The position numbers and the translations under genes were made by a program. A stretch of 64,000 nt of DNA from Rapana venosa (lineage: Eukaryota; Mollusca; Gastropoda; Neogastropoda; Muricidae), in NCBI GenBank assembly GCA_028751875.1, contig CM054155.1, forward strand, positions 54,039,244 to 54,103,243, read 5' to 3'. Below are positions 11,690 through 22,659 of the stretch, piece after piece. The first letter of the stretch is position 1; every line of letters starts with the position of its first letter. The notes below the pieces were generated by a model. The model searched no databases. It saw only the letters and a list, made by a program, of their open reading frames with translations, and was not told the origin of the DNA.

Positions 11690-13166
11690 AAGAATACATG
11701 TGAGGTCATCTCTTTATACTTTTGGAACACTTATTTAAATGTAAAACTGCTTTTTTCTCCTTGCTGCTAAATGTGTAGTACCCTTTTTAACACTTACAAT
11801 AGTTGTAAAGTTAAACCCCAAATAACAGTAATTATTAACCACTTCTAACTTCTTAGAAATGTAAAACCATTTTTCATGCACACCCAAGTACTATTACTTT
11901 TGTCTTTTCAGAATTAATACTTAGCTTCATTTTTTTTGGCAGCATTCATGCAACATATTAAGTTGAGTTTGAAGGCCCATGGGTGTAGTTGAAAATAAAG
12001 CAACATCATCAGCAAACAGCAATATGAAAAGCTCCATATAATATGGCAATAACAATGCACCATGTTTACCCTTTTCCTCAATGTTATGTGCTATCTGATT
12101 AATAAAGATGGAAAATAATGTCGGGCTCATAACACATCCTTGCTGTACACCAATAGGACATTCAAACATTTCTGAGAGTTCGTGATTTATGCATATACAC
12201 GACAATAATGATTGATACATAGCTTGTAAACAGGCAAACAATTTTCCTTTAACCCCTTGATCGGATATACATTCTAAAAGTTTATGTCGAACAGAGTCGA
12301 AGGCTTTTCTAAAATCCACAAATGCAACATATAACTTTTGCCCTTTTTTATTCAAATATTTCTGTACTGTGGCATACAACGTAAAAATATAATCAACAGT
12401 CCAGTGATTTTTGCGAAATCCTGCTTGAGAATCTGAAAGTAAATCTTATCTTCTGCCATGTGTACAGTCTTTTGTTTAGATAGTTGTGTAACACTTTGAA
12501 ATAATACTAAGTAGGGATATTTTCTATAATTTTTAAAACCATTTAAGGATTTCCTATTTTGAATATCGGAATGATAATAGCTTTTGACCATTCTTGCGGA
12601 AAAATACATTGGTCAAAAATAGCATTGAATAGTTTTGTCAAAAATAGATGTACTTCTTCCCCGCCAGCCTGTAGCATTTCAGCTGATATATTATCGATTC
12701 CACTTACTTTACTTTTCTTGAGTTTGCTAATGGTTTGAGTGACTTCTTCTACTGATATGGGTTTGTTTAGCACATGATTATTTTCTTCAGATAAGTCAGC
12801 TTCAATTGCCATCTGCTCTATCTCTTCATTGCTATTTTGAAACAGTTTGTTAAAGTGGTTAAACCACTCTTCTATACTAATATTGTTATTAATTCTCTTT
12901 TTTCCTCCACAACCCTTACTTCTTAGTTGGTTCCAAAACTGAGAAGAGTTATCCATTTCTTTAGCCAGAGATTCTGTTTTTTTGTTTTCTAAATCTTTGT
13001 CTTTTCTCTTTCAGTAAGAGTTTATATCTTTTTCTTACTTCTAGGTATAGTATTCTATCCTCATTTGCTCTAGACTTTCTAAAACAGTTCAGCTTTTTCC
13101 TGCTTTCCTTTTTTGCCAGTTTGCATTCATTATCAAACCATTCAGACTTTTTTCTTTCTTTACCGT
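11690..13166 (-). mobile_element. LINE fragment (linker plus RT), 5' truncated
   Basis: On the minus strand the order is: linker (12961-13170) with EWFDNECKLAKKESRKKLN; thumb-proximal and fingers part (12543-12956) with SKLKKSKVSGIDNISAEML and PQEWSKAIIIPIFK; a frameshifted stretch near 12350-12610; then the palm (11927-12379). The palm has FVDFRKAFDSVRHKLL, GVQQGCVMSPTLFSIFINQ and the catalytic LLFADDVALFS. The endonuclease is absent and the 5' end joins a + strand CR1/L2 LINE at about 13166. The 3' end disappears into the low-fidelity block. It belongs to the same broad group as the LINEs at 3.3 and 48 kb. It is dead by truncation and at least three frameshifts. Confidence 0.85.
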
Positions 13167-14145
13167 CCACCTCTCAGCTGTAAAAACAATCTAACATCTT
13201 CAGTTTTCCATCAAGAGTTTCAGTCACTTCTCGATCACTACAGCCTTTCTTCCAAGAAGCTTATCATTCTTGGTGACTTTAACTTCCACTTTAATAACCA
13301 GTCTTCTCCTGATGTCAAGGTCTTTCTCTTTCTCTGTCTAACCACTCTCTTTCCCAGCTGGTGAATGAACCAACTCACAGAACTGGTCATATCTTAGACT
13401 GGCTTATTACTGATGCTTCACAAGATCTTGTCACATCTGTATCTGTCACTAATCAACTGATTTCTGACCATTCTGCCATTCTTTTCTTTCTCAATATCGC
13501 AAAGCCTATCAAGAAGAAAAAGCGTGTCACCCGTTGCCATTGACATTCAACATTTCTCTTCACTAGCTGCTGAACCTCTATCACAAATCCCTGACAACAC
13601 TGACCCTTCTAAATACTATAATGATGTTCTCAGCCAACTTCTTGATGATCATGCACCTCCTACTGACCATCTCCTTCCTGATAGGCCCTGCACTCCATGG
13701 TACACTCATGATATCATAGTCGCAAAGCGCAAACGGGGACAACTAGAGCGGCAGTGGCGAAAAACAAACACTAAAATAAACAAACAGCTTTTGCGAAAAC
13801 AAATGAACAAAGTCAAAACCTTAATACACTCTGCAAAGACAAACTATTACTCTGCTCAAGTTCTTGATGCCACGACCATGAAATCTCTTTTTTCCCTCAC
13901 CTCAACTCGCCTCAGATCTGCAACGACAAGCCCTCTCTGACTACTGTTTACAGCCACTCTGAACTTCCTGTTATATTCTCTTCATTCTTCTCTGACAAAG
14001 TCTGCAACATTTGCTCCAGACTGGATCAGACTCTGTTCCACCCTGCGCTCTGATCCCCAATTAACTGGCATTCCTCTCCTTTTCTTTCACCCAACAAGGG
14101 AGAATGAAATAAAGACAATCCTGAAAGAAATGACAATAAAATCAT
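13167..14145 (+). pseudogene. CR1/L2 LINE ORF2, endonuclease and linker (copy A)
   Basis: Readable motifs are SSKKLIILGDFNFHF (13250-13300), HRTGHILDWLITDA (13378-13415) and ISDHSAILFFLNI (13460-13500), the D-F-N and S-D-H signatures of APE-type endonucleases. Next come DHAPPTDHLLPDRPCTPWY and KRKRGQLERQWRKT, the basic linker. The frame shifts near 13350 and 13535. The first third of the domain is missing through 5' truncation. Confidence 0.85.
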
Positions 14146-15533
14146 ATTGTAGCCCGGTGGACACACGGCTACACTTATCTTAGATTGAAACAGCCGAACT
14201 GATACCAGCTTTGTGGTCAAAATGTAGTCAGTTTTCTCAACTCTCTATGTAAACTGTCATTATTATGCTTAGGATATATTTATATTTTTATATTTAGTAT
14301 ATTATCTAAATATGTTTATTTTCCAATATTTTGATGTAACTAATTATTAAATAAGTGCGTATTTTATCTACTTGTTGTGTTATTTTTAATGTTGTTTAAA
14401 TGAAATGTCTTAATGATTTTTTTAGTCATTCAATAGTACGGCCCGAGTTATCTCCCTTAAATGTTAGCATTAGTCTGATCTAGGAAAGAAAATCAATAAT
14501 AATAACTTTATCAAGTCATATTGTTTGCTCATATTTATGGATATGATTGTTGAAATACTGATCTTGACTCATTCATTTCAACCACAATGAGAGTTCTCTG
14601 TTTGTGTTGTAAATCAATATTTTTCATCTATTGCATCATATAGGTATAGGTGAATATGTACCCAAATATTAAGGCTAGAAAAGCAGTTCTAATTTTTATT
14701 TAAGGAATCTTTAATAAATCATAATTATTGTGCGATTGAAGAACAGGTGGAATAAACTCTATTGAGATCAATAAAACAGCTCATATTAAGTAGTAGTAGA
14801 TTGTAAGGCGTAAGGTGTACACTATGTGTGAGTCCTAAAAGTTTGCTAACTGCCGTTCTTTATTGTAAACAAGTTTGAAATTCTACCAAATGCAGACATA
14901 AACATATAAATGTATGGTATGTTTTGGGTTTCGTTATGAATAAATATAAGATTGGAAGATGTTAGTGAAAATAATTTGTAGTATTAGAGTTAGTTATATT
15001 TTGATCATATGAACAGCTTTAAGAAGCTTGCTTGGGTGCAGCAGACCAGAAACTGTGTTTTTGCACCACTGGTTAATTATGAATATCTCCTCTCACAGAC
15101 ATCTGTGGATCATAATATGTATATATATATACAAACTGTGATGCATATCCTTCTTTTTCTAGTCATAAAGTATTTAGTTTTGTTGCAGTTTTAATGTTTT
15201 ATTACCGAAAGTTATAGTGTGCAGCTGTTAAAAGTGTATCTAGTTGGAGGCTTTAATCACTAATAGTTTGCAGCCAAATGATTTTTGTGCAAAACGCAAT
15301 ACTGCATCTTAATGCTTATACTTTCTAGTTTATTTTGAAATATAATATGTCTAGTTTCATTACGCGGACAGCAAGATAATCACCACTGAAACTGCATGAG
15401 AAAACACAAAATCTCCTTCACTTAGGGCCAAATCAACTGAAACGCTCCCAGTGTGGTCGTGCTGTCTTTGCAGTACACATGCGGGTATATATAGAGGGGT
15501 AGTGAAGGTGGCTAGGGACAGGGCAGAGGAAGG

Positions 15534-15568
<35 letters not shown>

Positions 15569-15746
15569 TAGATGTATTGGAGGGCTGAGTAAAGAGGTGA
15601 CAACCAAAGCTGCTGTCTTCACCTGAGTCTTCTTTTGCCTGGTTGCTGTGCACACATGTTGCCATGATTTGCTGTTGCTGAGAATTGCGTGTATTCCACT
15701 CTTTCCTTACCCTGCATCTATCCTTGCCTCTCAGCACGGTCACAAT
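14146..15746. other. 1.6-kb insertion splitting CR1/L2 copy A, unidentified
   Basis: Sequence on both sides matches adjacent positions of CR1/L2 copy D, so this block was inserted or retained between them. It is AT-rich, has no recognisable coding region, and contains a (GA)n tract at about 15538-15566. The outer ends show only a weak inverted similarity (ATTGT then CC). A DNA-transposon origin is possible but unproven. No clear target-site duplication was found. Nothing else is visible in it. Confidence 0.6.
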
Positions 15747-17258
15747 GTGATCTTGATCCTGTGCCTGCTTCTCTTTTCATCCAGTGCCTTCCACAGCTTA
15801 TACCCACCATCACAAAAATAGTAAACTCATCACTTCTTTCAGGAACTTTCCCAACAGCTCTCAAAACTGCAATAGTTACACCCCTACTCAAAAAGCATGA
15901 CCTCGATTCTAACACTCTGAAGAATTATAGACCTGTATCTAACCTACCGTTCATTTCTTAAGTCCTTGAAAACGTTGTTCTGAAACAACTCAACAATTAT
16001 CTTCATTCCAATTATCTCCTTTCCCCTTTTCAGTCTGCATATTGTGCCAACCACAGTACCAAAACCACCCTAGTCCACACGTTAAACACACTTCTACAAG
16101 CTTCTGACTCTGGAAAAATCTACCTCCTCACTCTTCTTGAGTTATCTGCAGCCTTCGACACTATAGACCATTCAATTCTTCTCTCCCGTCCTCAAAAAAC
16201 GTTTGGTATTACAGGCACAGCCCTCACTTGGTTTAGTTCATACCTCACAGACACAGACTGATTTTAAACAGTTGCAGTAAACAAGATTCAATGATCACCT
16301 GTCAAACTGGAATGTGGAGTTCCACAGGAATCACTTCTTGGCCCTGTTCTTTTCACTCTCTACAGTGCTCCACTTTCACATATAATAAATTGTCATCAGA
16401 TCAGCCATCATTTTTTATGCAGATGACTCTCAGATTCTTAGCAGTGATACTCCCGAAAAATCTGCCTTCTCTCTTGATTAATATGTCCTACTGCCTTCAA
16501 GATATCCAAATTTGGATGATACTGAACAAGTTACTGCTAAATGCAGATAAAACCGAAGCCATGCTTGTAGGTACGAAACAAAAATTGTCTTCCATCACAG
16601 CTGCTTCAATAGAATTCGGCAATACGTCTGTCCCTCTTGCCACTGCTGTAAAATATCTAGGGGTCTTTATCGACAACACACTCTCCATGCAAAAATTAAT
16701 CACCCAGACCTGCCAGTCATGCTACTATCAATTACGGTGTATTAGTGCAGCTCGAAAATACCTGTCCACTGATGCAACATCCAAACTAATCATGTATCTC
16801 ATTCTCTCACGTCTGGATTATTGCAATTCTCTTCTGGCTGGTCTGCCATCATCATCTATCCACTCTCTTCAACGTATACAAAACTCTGCTGCCCCACTAG
16901 TCCTCAGAAAGAAACAAATCTAAGCACGTTACTCCTCTCTTTCGATCTCTCCACTGGTTGCCTGTGTCACAGAGAGTAAACTATAAGATCAGTACCCTTT
17001 GTTACAAATGTCTCAACAAAACAGCACCTTCCTACCTCTGTGAGTGTCTTCACCTGTACACTTCTTCTCGATCCCTCCACTCTGCTACAGATACCTTGCG
17101 CTTATGAATACCTAGATTCAACCAATCCACAGTCGGCCGTCGCTCTTTCTCTATTTCTGGTCCAGTGATCTGGAATGATCTCCCTCTCTCCCTCCACCAA
17201 AAGCCTACTTTTGACACTTTTAAATCCAGCCTCAAAAAGCATTTATTTCAATTCTAAG
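15747..17258 (+). pseudogene. CR1/L2 LINE ORF2, reverse transcriptase (copy A)
   Basis: Motifs in order: LKNYRPVSNLPF (15920-15957); LLELSAAFDTIDHSILLS (16133-16185), motif A with its aspartate; a GVPQ segment (16316-16350); FYADDSQ, readable in a shifted frame at 16410-16435; then NKLLLNADKTEAMLVG and VKYLGVFIDNTLSM. The C-terminal part SRLDYCNSLLAGLPSSSIHS is typical of CR1/L2 proteins. In-frame stops lie near 15961, 16263 and 16921, and the frame shifts around 16400. The copy is inactive. Confidence 0.88.
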
Positions 17259-17340
17259 ACTGTCTCCTTTTGTTTCATCTAATTTTGTCCTTACCCTCAA
17301 TAGTGGAAACCTCTACCACCTTGCTAAAGTACACAACCTC

Positions 17341-17393
17341 TGTGTGTGTATGTGTGTGTGTGCGCGCGTGTGTGCGCGCGCGCGCGCGCGCGC

Positions 17394-17439
<46 letters not shown>

Positions 17440-17463
17440 CGTGTGTGTGTGCGCGTGTGTGTT
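17341..17463. repeat. (GT)n microsatellite in the CR1/L2 3'UTR
   Basis: About 120 bp of GT with GC-rich interruptions (GCGCGC). Copies C and D have a GT tract at the equivalent position, so it seems to be an inherited part of the element rather than a local expansion. Alternating GT/GC can form Z-DNA; this is known chemistry, not something shown here. Confidence 0.9.
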
Positions 17464-17624
17464 TACATTTCAATTTGTAAAAACTATTAATTGTAACTTG
17501 TTGCATGTGTGAGAGTAGGATGAATGCAAGCGCTCTGATTTGTTTTGCAAGACATAGCGCTATACAAATTTCATTTACTATTCTTCTTCTTATTATTATT
17601 ATTGTTATTAAAATACTAATTTTG

Positions 17625-17822
17625 ACTAATCCACTGACCTTTTCATTGACTGTTCCCTTATTCAGCTAGACACACACCTTATTTCCTATTCTGCAAATTA
17701 TTGCATGGACTACTGCACTCAAACTGGTTTAAGTTTGCAAAAAGTGCAGAGCAATTTAACACGTCCACTTCACTCAGGCTCCCCTGTCCAAGTCCGAGAG
17801 AGATAGAGATAGAGATAGAGAT

Positions 17823-17866
<44 letters not shown>

Positions 17867-17867
17867 G

Positions 17868-17905
<38 letters not shown>

Positions 17906-18726
17906 CTGTAACTGACTTTGGAGGAACCATACCATTTTGCTCATATTTTTGACATTTTCTCCTGTCTCTTTGATACCTTTTTTTGCATTTTTTATCATCT
18001 GTCATTGCACCAGTTTTGTCATTTATGCCACATGTTTCATTTCCTTTATCATTTGTCATTTTTGTCTTTCTCTCTTTGATATATCAGCCATTTTTTTCTC
18101 CTCTCTACACCAGCATCTCGCCCATCCTAATGTTTATATATATATTTTTTCTTTTTGCAGCTGAGTGGCATTCAGCTGGAATAATTAGAGCAGCACTTGC
18201 TGCAGTACCATGATGCAGTGTTTCAGATGTAAACCATGGTTAGCATCAAACTTGAAAGAAATGTCAGTCGTGTTACCTTCCTGTCAGTAGTGAGACCAAG
18301 TTGACGACTGACAGAAATCAGTTTGAAAAAAAAGCTGCACCTTCTTTGGGGAATTCAGCCAAAATTTTAGATGATTATTGCATTTATCCTAAAAGCACAC
18401 AAAACAACTGAATTCATTTTTTACAAAATCACTCTTCTACTCTTAAAAACACTTGGTAACACAACTGACACATTTTAAAAACACCCCTTACGTTTAAAAG
18501 AAAAACATCTCTTAAAAGCATAGCACCGCATGCATGAAGAAATGGCCGCCATTTTAACTCATGCAGGCAAAGAGAAGAAAGAAAGTAATTGTCTAAGAAC
18601 AAGTTGTTTCAAACCACAGGTTGAGTCTATTAGTTCTGTAGTCGTTCATGTTGAAGTATTACGGCTGACCAAACATTAATGGGCATTAGATTCTGTTGCT
18701 TTAACATCATCACCTTACAGGGTAAC
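17625..18726. other. Intergenic or intronic DNA with (GA)n tract, no gene seen
   Basis: Contains GATA/GA purine repeats at about 17796-17900. The rest is AT-rich, with no reading frame I can support. A polypyrimidine tract plus CAG at 18145-18161 is followed by a frame that stops within about 17 codons, so I do not call an exon. Confidence 0.6.
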
Positions 18727-19204
18727 ATTGGCCTCAAACAGCTTATACCGTTGGCCTCAAACAGCTTATACCGTTGGCCTCAAACAGCTTATACCATTGA
18801 CCTCAAACAGCTTATATCATTGACCTCAAACAGCTTATATCATTGACCTCAAACAGCTTATACCATTGACCTCAAACAGCTTATACCATTGACCTCAAAC
18901 AGCTTATACCATTGACCTCAAACAGCTTTACCATTGACCTCAAACAGCTTATACCATTGACCTCAAACAGCTTATACCATTGACCTCAAACAGCTTATAC
19001 CATTGACCTCAAACAGCTTATATCATTGACCTCAAACAGCTTATACCATTGACCTCAAACAGCTTATACCATTGACCTCAAACAGCTTATACCATTGACC
19101 TCAAACAGCTTATACCATTGACCTCAAACAGCTTATACCATTGACCTCAAACAGCTTATACCATTGACCTCAAACAGCTTATACCATTGGCCTCAAACAG
19201 CTTC
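18727..19204 (+). repeat. 23-bp minisatellite, about 20-21 copies
   Basis: The unit contains TGACCTCAAACAGCTTATAC plus CAT. The first copies and the last have TTGG in place of TTGA. One unit near 18925 has lost a base. It lies about 360 bp upstream of the exon at 19564. Units are highly homogeneous, suggesting recent expansion or gene conversion. Confidence 0.95.
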
Positions 19205-19563
19205 ACTTGAGCACTGGGACAATTCTTTGAAGCCTTTTCAAGAAGCTGTGATATTTTAACTTAGAGGAAGCAGAAGTTTAGCACTTTTTTAAGACACCCA
19301 TTTTTGATACCCCTATTTCTATCTGCTCTATGTAATTCGTAAAAAATGAAAAACGACACAGTTTGATTGCAGACAGATGCATTCTAACTACACTAAAGAT
19401 TAGTTTAGACATAATCTTGTCTACTTTGCACTCACTGTTAGAAGTCATAATTTTATCAAAATCCAAAGACAGGTTTTTCCTCCTTTTTGAAACACAATCT
19501 TGAACGCTGTAAACTGATCATTTATGTGAATAGTGTTATGTCTTTTTCCCCCTTCTCTATCAG

Positions 19564-19641
19564 AACTAGATCCTGGACAGAGCTGTGCCGACACCACAGA
19601 CCAGTGCAAAACGGGCTCCGTCTGTTATGGGGGGAAATGCA
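19564..19641 (+). CDS. Host gene internal exon 1 of 4 seen: Cys-rich EB-like module
   Basis: The exon is 78 nt, preceded by a pyrimidine tract and CAG and followed by GTAAGT. It starts and ends in phase 1 (2 nt, 25 codons, 1 nt). The peptide includes LDPGQSCADTTDQCKTG then SVCYGGKC, giving spacing C-x6-C-x5-C-x4-C. This resembles EB modules, small disulphide-bonded extracellular domains, and also some other four-cysteine repeats. Three further exons with the same phase and similar cysteines follow downstream. The downstream intron would be about 13.5 kb. Upstream exons and a signal peptide are outside what I can recognise. Function is unknown; a secreted or membrane receptor-like protein is inferred. 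Confidence 0.75.
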
Positions 19642-19910
19642 GTAAGTTTGGAAAACACTTTGTACAGCGGTAGTGGGCAGCGCTGATAGACTGTGAGTAA
19701 TCCAGTCGAGTGACTGAAATTAAATAGATGCTAAGATGACATCGTTTGGCTGCAATGATTAGACACCGATCACTCCTAACTTACCGACATTCATCTATTC
19801 ACACAATTCATCGGTAGTCTAGCAGTAGCCTACCTACCTTTTTAGAAAGTTGATTTGTTCCTTTACAAGATCCAGCGCTGTATAAATTCCATACATTATT
19901 ATTATTATTA

Positions 19911-19941
<31 letters not shown>

Positions 19942-20180
19942 CATCATTAGAAAGTAAAAGATGGCCAGTTGGATTTCTGTCTAAATCCAGACTTTGCTGC
20001 CATCCACAAGTTTTCTGAGAGGTGGTCTGGGCACACGCCTTTCAAAGTTGAGACGACAAACTGACGACCCGTGTGTAACCTGGGATCAGTATTGTCTTAT
20101 CTGACAGGCCAGCAGTCATACTACTGCTCTCCTGGAAGTTGAAATATGGCGACCTTACTCTTTTTTTTTTTTTTTTTTTT
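19642..20180. other. Intron 1 proximal part, no gene seen
   Basis: Apart from the short CR1/L2 3' end at 19845-19950, I see no element or coding region here. Confidence 0.5.
19845..19950 (+). mobile_element. Orphan CR1/L2 3' end
   Basis: The segment TTTACAAGATCCAGCGCTG followed by TATAAATTCCATACATTATT and an ATT-rich microsatellite matches the terminal 80-100 bp of CR1/L2 copies A, C and D. There is no ORF upstream. It is an extremely 5'-truncated insertion, or a SINE that uses the same 3' end. Confidence 0.75.
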
Positions 20181-20189
20181 TGAGGGGGG

Positions 20190-20290
20190 GAAACTTGCTG
20201 TATAGGCAACATCTCACCATTGCTGAACCTCAGAGCTCTAGCCGAGAAACAGACAAAAACACAACAACAACAAAAGCTACGACTCATTGT
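20190..20290 (-). repeat. Short interspersed repeat, copy 1 (inverted)
   Basis: The reverse strand reads GGCTAGAGCTCTGAGGTT then AGCAATGGTGAGAT, which matches the core of the two + strand copies at 20.7 and 21.1 kb. Family unknown. Confidence 0.6.
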
Positions 20291-20699
20291 TTGCAGTGGT
20301 GAAAAAGATAGATTTCTGAAGAACAGGATGAACTAGACAGAAGTATAAGTAGCATTGAGCAGATCGTTAACCTGTACCCGTCTGGGGAAAAAACACTGCT
20401 AATAACAGGCAGAAGTATACCACCCTTTATAGACTCCAATAGGCAGGCAGGACGGTTTAGGCAGTCTGGCATTAACCACTTTAAGCCACAATAAAGAACA
20501 AAATAGGCTGTCGTTTTCATGACACGTCGGAACCACTGAGAGACCATAAACACATAGCTGGGTGAAAAGGTTGTGCGCATATGGCTGTTATCAAGCCTCT
20601 TGCTATACAGGCTTCCATACTCTGACTTGAAACGAGTTTGTTGTTTGTTTTTTTACTCTTTTAATGAAAATAGCATGATGTGATGCTGAGAGCGTGACC

Positions 20700-20850
20700 T
20701 TGATGAAGAAAATCTCAAAATCACATTGAAATGTAGGCCTTGGCATTTTTATGTTTTTGTGTTTTTCGTTTTTTGGCTTGAGCTCTGATGTTTACCAATG
20801 GTAAGTTTTTCTTTTGGTATACGACAGTTTTTGCCCATCATTAAGGTAGT
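20700..20850 (+). repeat. Short interspersed repeat, copy 2
   Basis: Shares with copy 3 a 130-150 bp block. It starts near ACATTGAAATGTAGGCCTTG, passes through GAGCTCTGATGTTTACCAAT and GGTAAGTTT, and ends near GGTATACGACAGT. No coding capacity is seen. It could be an unclassified SINE or MITE, or a local duplication. Confidence 0.7.
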
Positions 20851-20949
20851 TATATTTCGATTTAGGGGATATCAATTGTTTACATGGATATATGACACAG
20901 CTTTGGGCCTGTCTTAGACCAATGGGCACATCTGATATGGGTCAGAGGT

Positions 20950-21045
20950 TTTTCAACATCATTTAGTCAGTTTGTCAACATTCAGTCACTTGTATGAAGT
21001 GATAAAATGACTGAATGATGTTGACAAACTAACTGAATTGTTCTG
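20950..21045. repeat. Fold-back of 22-bp satellite units
   Basis: Two to three units in + orientation (CATCATTTAGTCAGTTTGTC) run into CAGTCACTT. A 5-base loop follows, then AAGTG and units in the opposite orientation (TGAATGATGTTGACAAAC). This forms an imperfect hairpin with arms of about 40 bp. It is a small, separate occurrence of the 22-bp family expanded at 21.9-26.3 kb. Confidence 0.75.
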
Positions 21046-21099
21046 AGAAACTGCTGCCCGGTATAAACTGAATTCCATTCCATTATATATTGCTTATAG

Positions 21100-21245
21100 C
21101 CCTAAAGACCTCAATGTTACATTGGAATGTAGGTCTTGGCATTCTTTTGTTATATTTTTTTCGTTCCTTTGCTAGAGCTCTGAGGTTTACTAATGGTAAG
21201 TTTGTTTTTCTTTGTATACGACAGATCTTGCCCCTCATCCCGTGG
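21100..21245 (+). repeat. Short interspersed repeat, copy 3
   Basis: Contains ACATTGGAATGTAGGTCTTG, TAGAGCTCTGAGGTTTACTA, TGGTAAGTTTG and GTATACGACAG in the same order as copy 2, about 400 bp downstream. Divergence between the two is moderate. Confidence 0.7.
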
Positions 21246-21899
21246 AGATGTTGGTGGTTCTTTCAGCATAAACAACATCTCCACCCTCTGGAAATTCTGT
21301 GCAAGAAATTTTCACTAATCCATCTTTCTTTGTTTCTGTTTTCCTTCTTTTTTTCAATCATCGCTCTTGCTTATTTTCTGCATTCCTAGTCCACTTTACC
21401 CCCCTTTTTTTTAGCAAATCTTAAAAAGAAATGTTTTGTTTTCGTGATGTGACATTGTGTCTGTGTTCTTTTGTTCTGGCGACCAGGTAGTAATTCTTTA
21501 ACACCGGGATGGGCACAGGATATCCATTACACAGCGTTCATTGCCCATTATGGCACTGTTTATGTATATTGTTGTACTTGGAAATATTTGCTGTCAAGTT
21601 TAATTGTACGCATTTTTGTAATTTTGGGGATGACCAAATTTGGGGAAAAGGCTTGATCTCAGGAGGGCCCGGTTTATTAGCCAGAGGAATGGAAAGGGTA
21701 AGTTATTGTGCCATTTTTGTTGGTGTTTTTAAACAGATGGACGGTTTTTCGATTTTGGGGGGTATTAGGAGGTGTTGATTTTGAATTGAAATGAAAGTTA
21801 TGGAGCCACTGAAAGTACAGAGGGAAGTCCTGACATTTGGGGTTTCGAGGTTGTTATGGTATAAAACAATATGAATGGGAAGGGTATTAATTTATACCA
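21246..21899. other. Intronic DNA, sequence quality falling, no gene seen
   Basis: From about 21600 GGGG/TTTT runs become frequent, as in the low-fidelity blocks but milder. No element recognised. Confidence 0.5.
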
Positions 21900-22170
21900 A
21901 ATTAGGGTTTTCAGCATAAATCAGTTTTCAACATCATCAGTCTTTTATCAACTTCATCCAGTCATTTTATAACATCATTAAGTTCAGTTTGTCAACATCA
22001 TCCAGTCATTTATAAACATATCCAGTCATTTTATCAACTTCAGTATTTTATCAACTCATCCAGTCATTTTATCAAAATCATCAGGGCGTTATCAAATCAT
22101 CCCGTCAGTTTATCAAACATCACTCAGTCATTTTATCAACATCATCAAGTCAAATCAGAACACTTTAAAT
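21900..22170 (+). repeat. 22-bp satellite, left part, irregular units
   Basis: Degenerate copies of the unit CAGTCATTTTATCAACATCA with many single-base deletions. The indels are denser than in the arrays to the right, so part of the irregularity may be base-calling error. Confidence 0.85.
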
Positions 22171-22269
22171 CATCCCATGAAGGGCAATTACAATATGACA
22201 GGCAGGTTTTTACTCATCAAATATATCAAAAGACACAAAAGCTATATTTCATATTGGTTTTCAAATAAA

Positions 22270-22600
22270 ATGTCACGAACACACACCACACACACACCAC
22301 ACACACACACCAAACACGCGCGCATGCGCACACACACGCAAAACGCCCGCACGCCACACACATCAATTGTGAACACAATTTTAAACCCATTGACTAGAAG
22401 ACATAAAAACTTATTTTTACGCACGCATATACGCAGCACGTACACACGCACGTACGTGTGTGTGCGAACACGCCACGCACACCCACACCATTACACCAAT
22501 ATATGGAATTCAATGTTTTAAGACAGTTGACTAGAACACAGACTTATTTCACACACCCACGCACCCACCCACACACACACCACACACACACACACAATTT
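22270..22600. repeat. (CA)n-rich tracts
   Basis: Several CACACA and CACGCA stretches (about 22280-22350, 22430-22500 and 22550-22600) are separated by AT-rich sequence. Short H/T-rich frames here are by-products. Confidence 0.9.
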
Positions 22601-22659
22601 GTATTGACTACACTCGTAACAATGACAATCAGGCAGATAAGTCAGAGAAATGTAAAACT

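Larger units (their letters stand above)
7490..11690. other. Low-fidelity sequence block
   Basis: Homopolymer inflation starts at a C run near 7490 and worsens to the right. From 10840 to 11660 the sequence is almost only A, C and T in short homopolymers. Clean LINE sequence resumes at about 11690. Apart from an RTE-like segment (9060-9900), I identify nothing in it. Confidence 0.8.
13167..17620 (+). mobile_element. CR1/L2-like LINE, copy A, 5' truncated and interrupted
   Basis: The endonuclease part (13167-14145) and RT part (15747-17258) line up with copy D at 44.2-47.9 kb. They are separated here by 1.6 kb of unrelated DNA. After the ORF comes a (GT)n tract (17341-17463) and a terminal segment with AAGCGCT, TTTGTTTTGCAAGACATAG and GCGCTATACAAAT, then TATTATTATT. 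The same 3' layout recurs in copies C and D. A conserved stem-like end followed by a short microsatellite is typical of CR1/L2 elements, which prime on their own 3' repeats. The 5' end is missing and abuts another LINE at 13166. Multiple frameshifts make it inactive. Confidence 0.9.

Noticed and set aside
17701..18059. Ser/Leu- or Glu/Arg-repeat ORFs around 17.8 kb
   Set aside because: They are translations of (GA)n/(CT)n microsatellite DNA.
18145..18240. Acceptor-like TTTTTGCAG followed by a short frame
   Set aside because: The phase 1 frame meets a stop within about 17 codons and no donor is visible before it.
18727..19204. CRISPR-like array of short direct repeats (also considered for the 22-, 13- and 36-bp arrays)
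   Set aside because: Repeats are directly adjacent with no unique spacers, there are no cas genes, and the DNA is eukaryotic.
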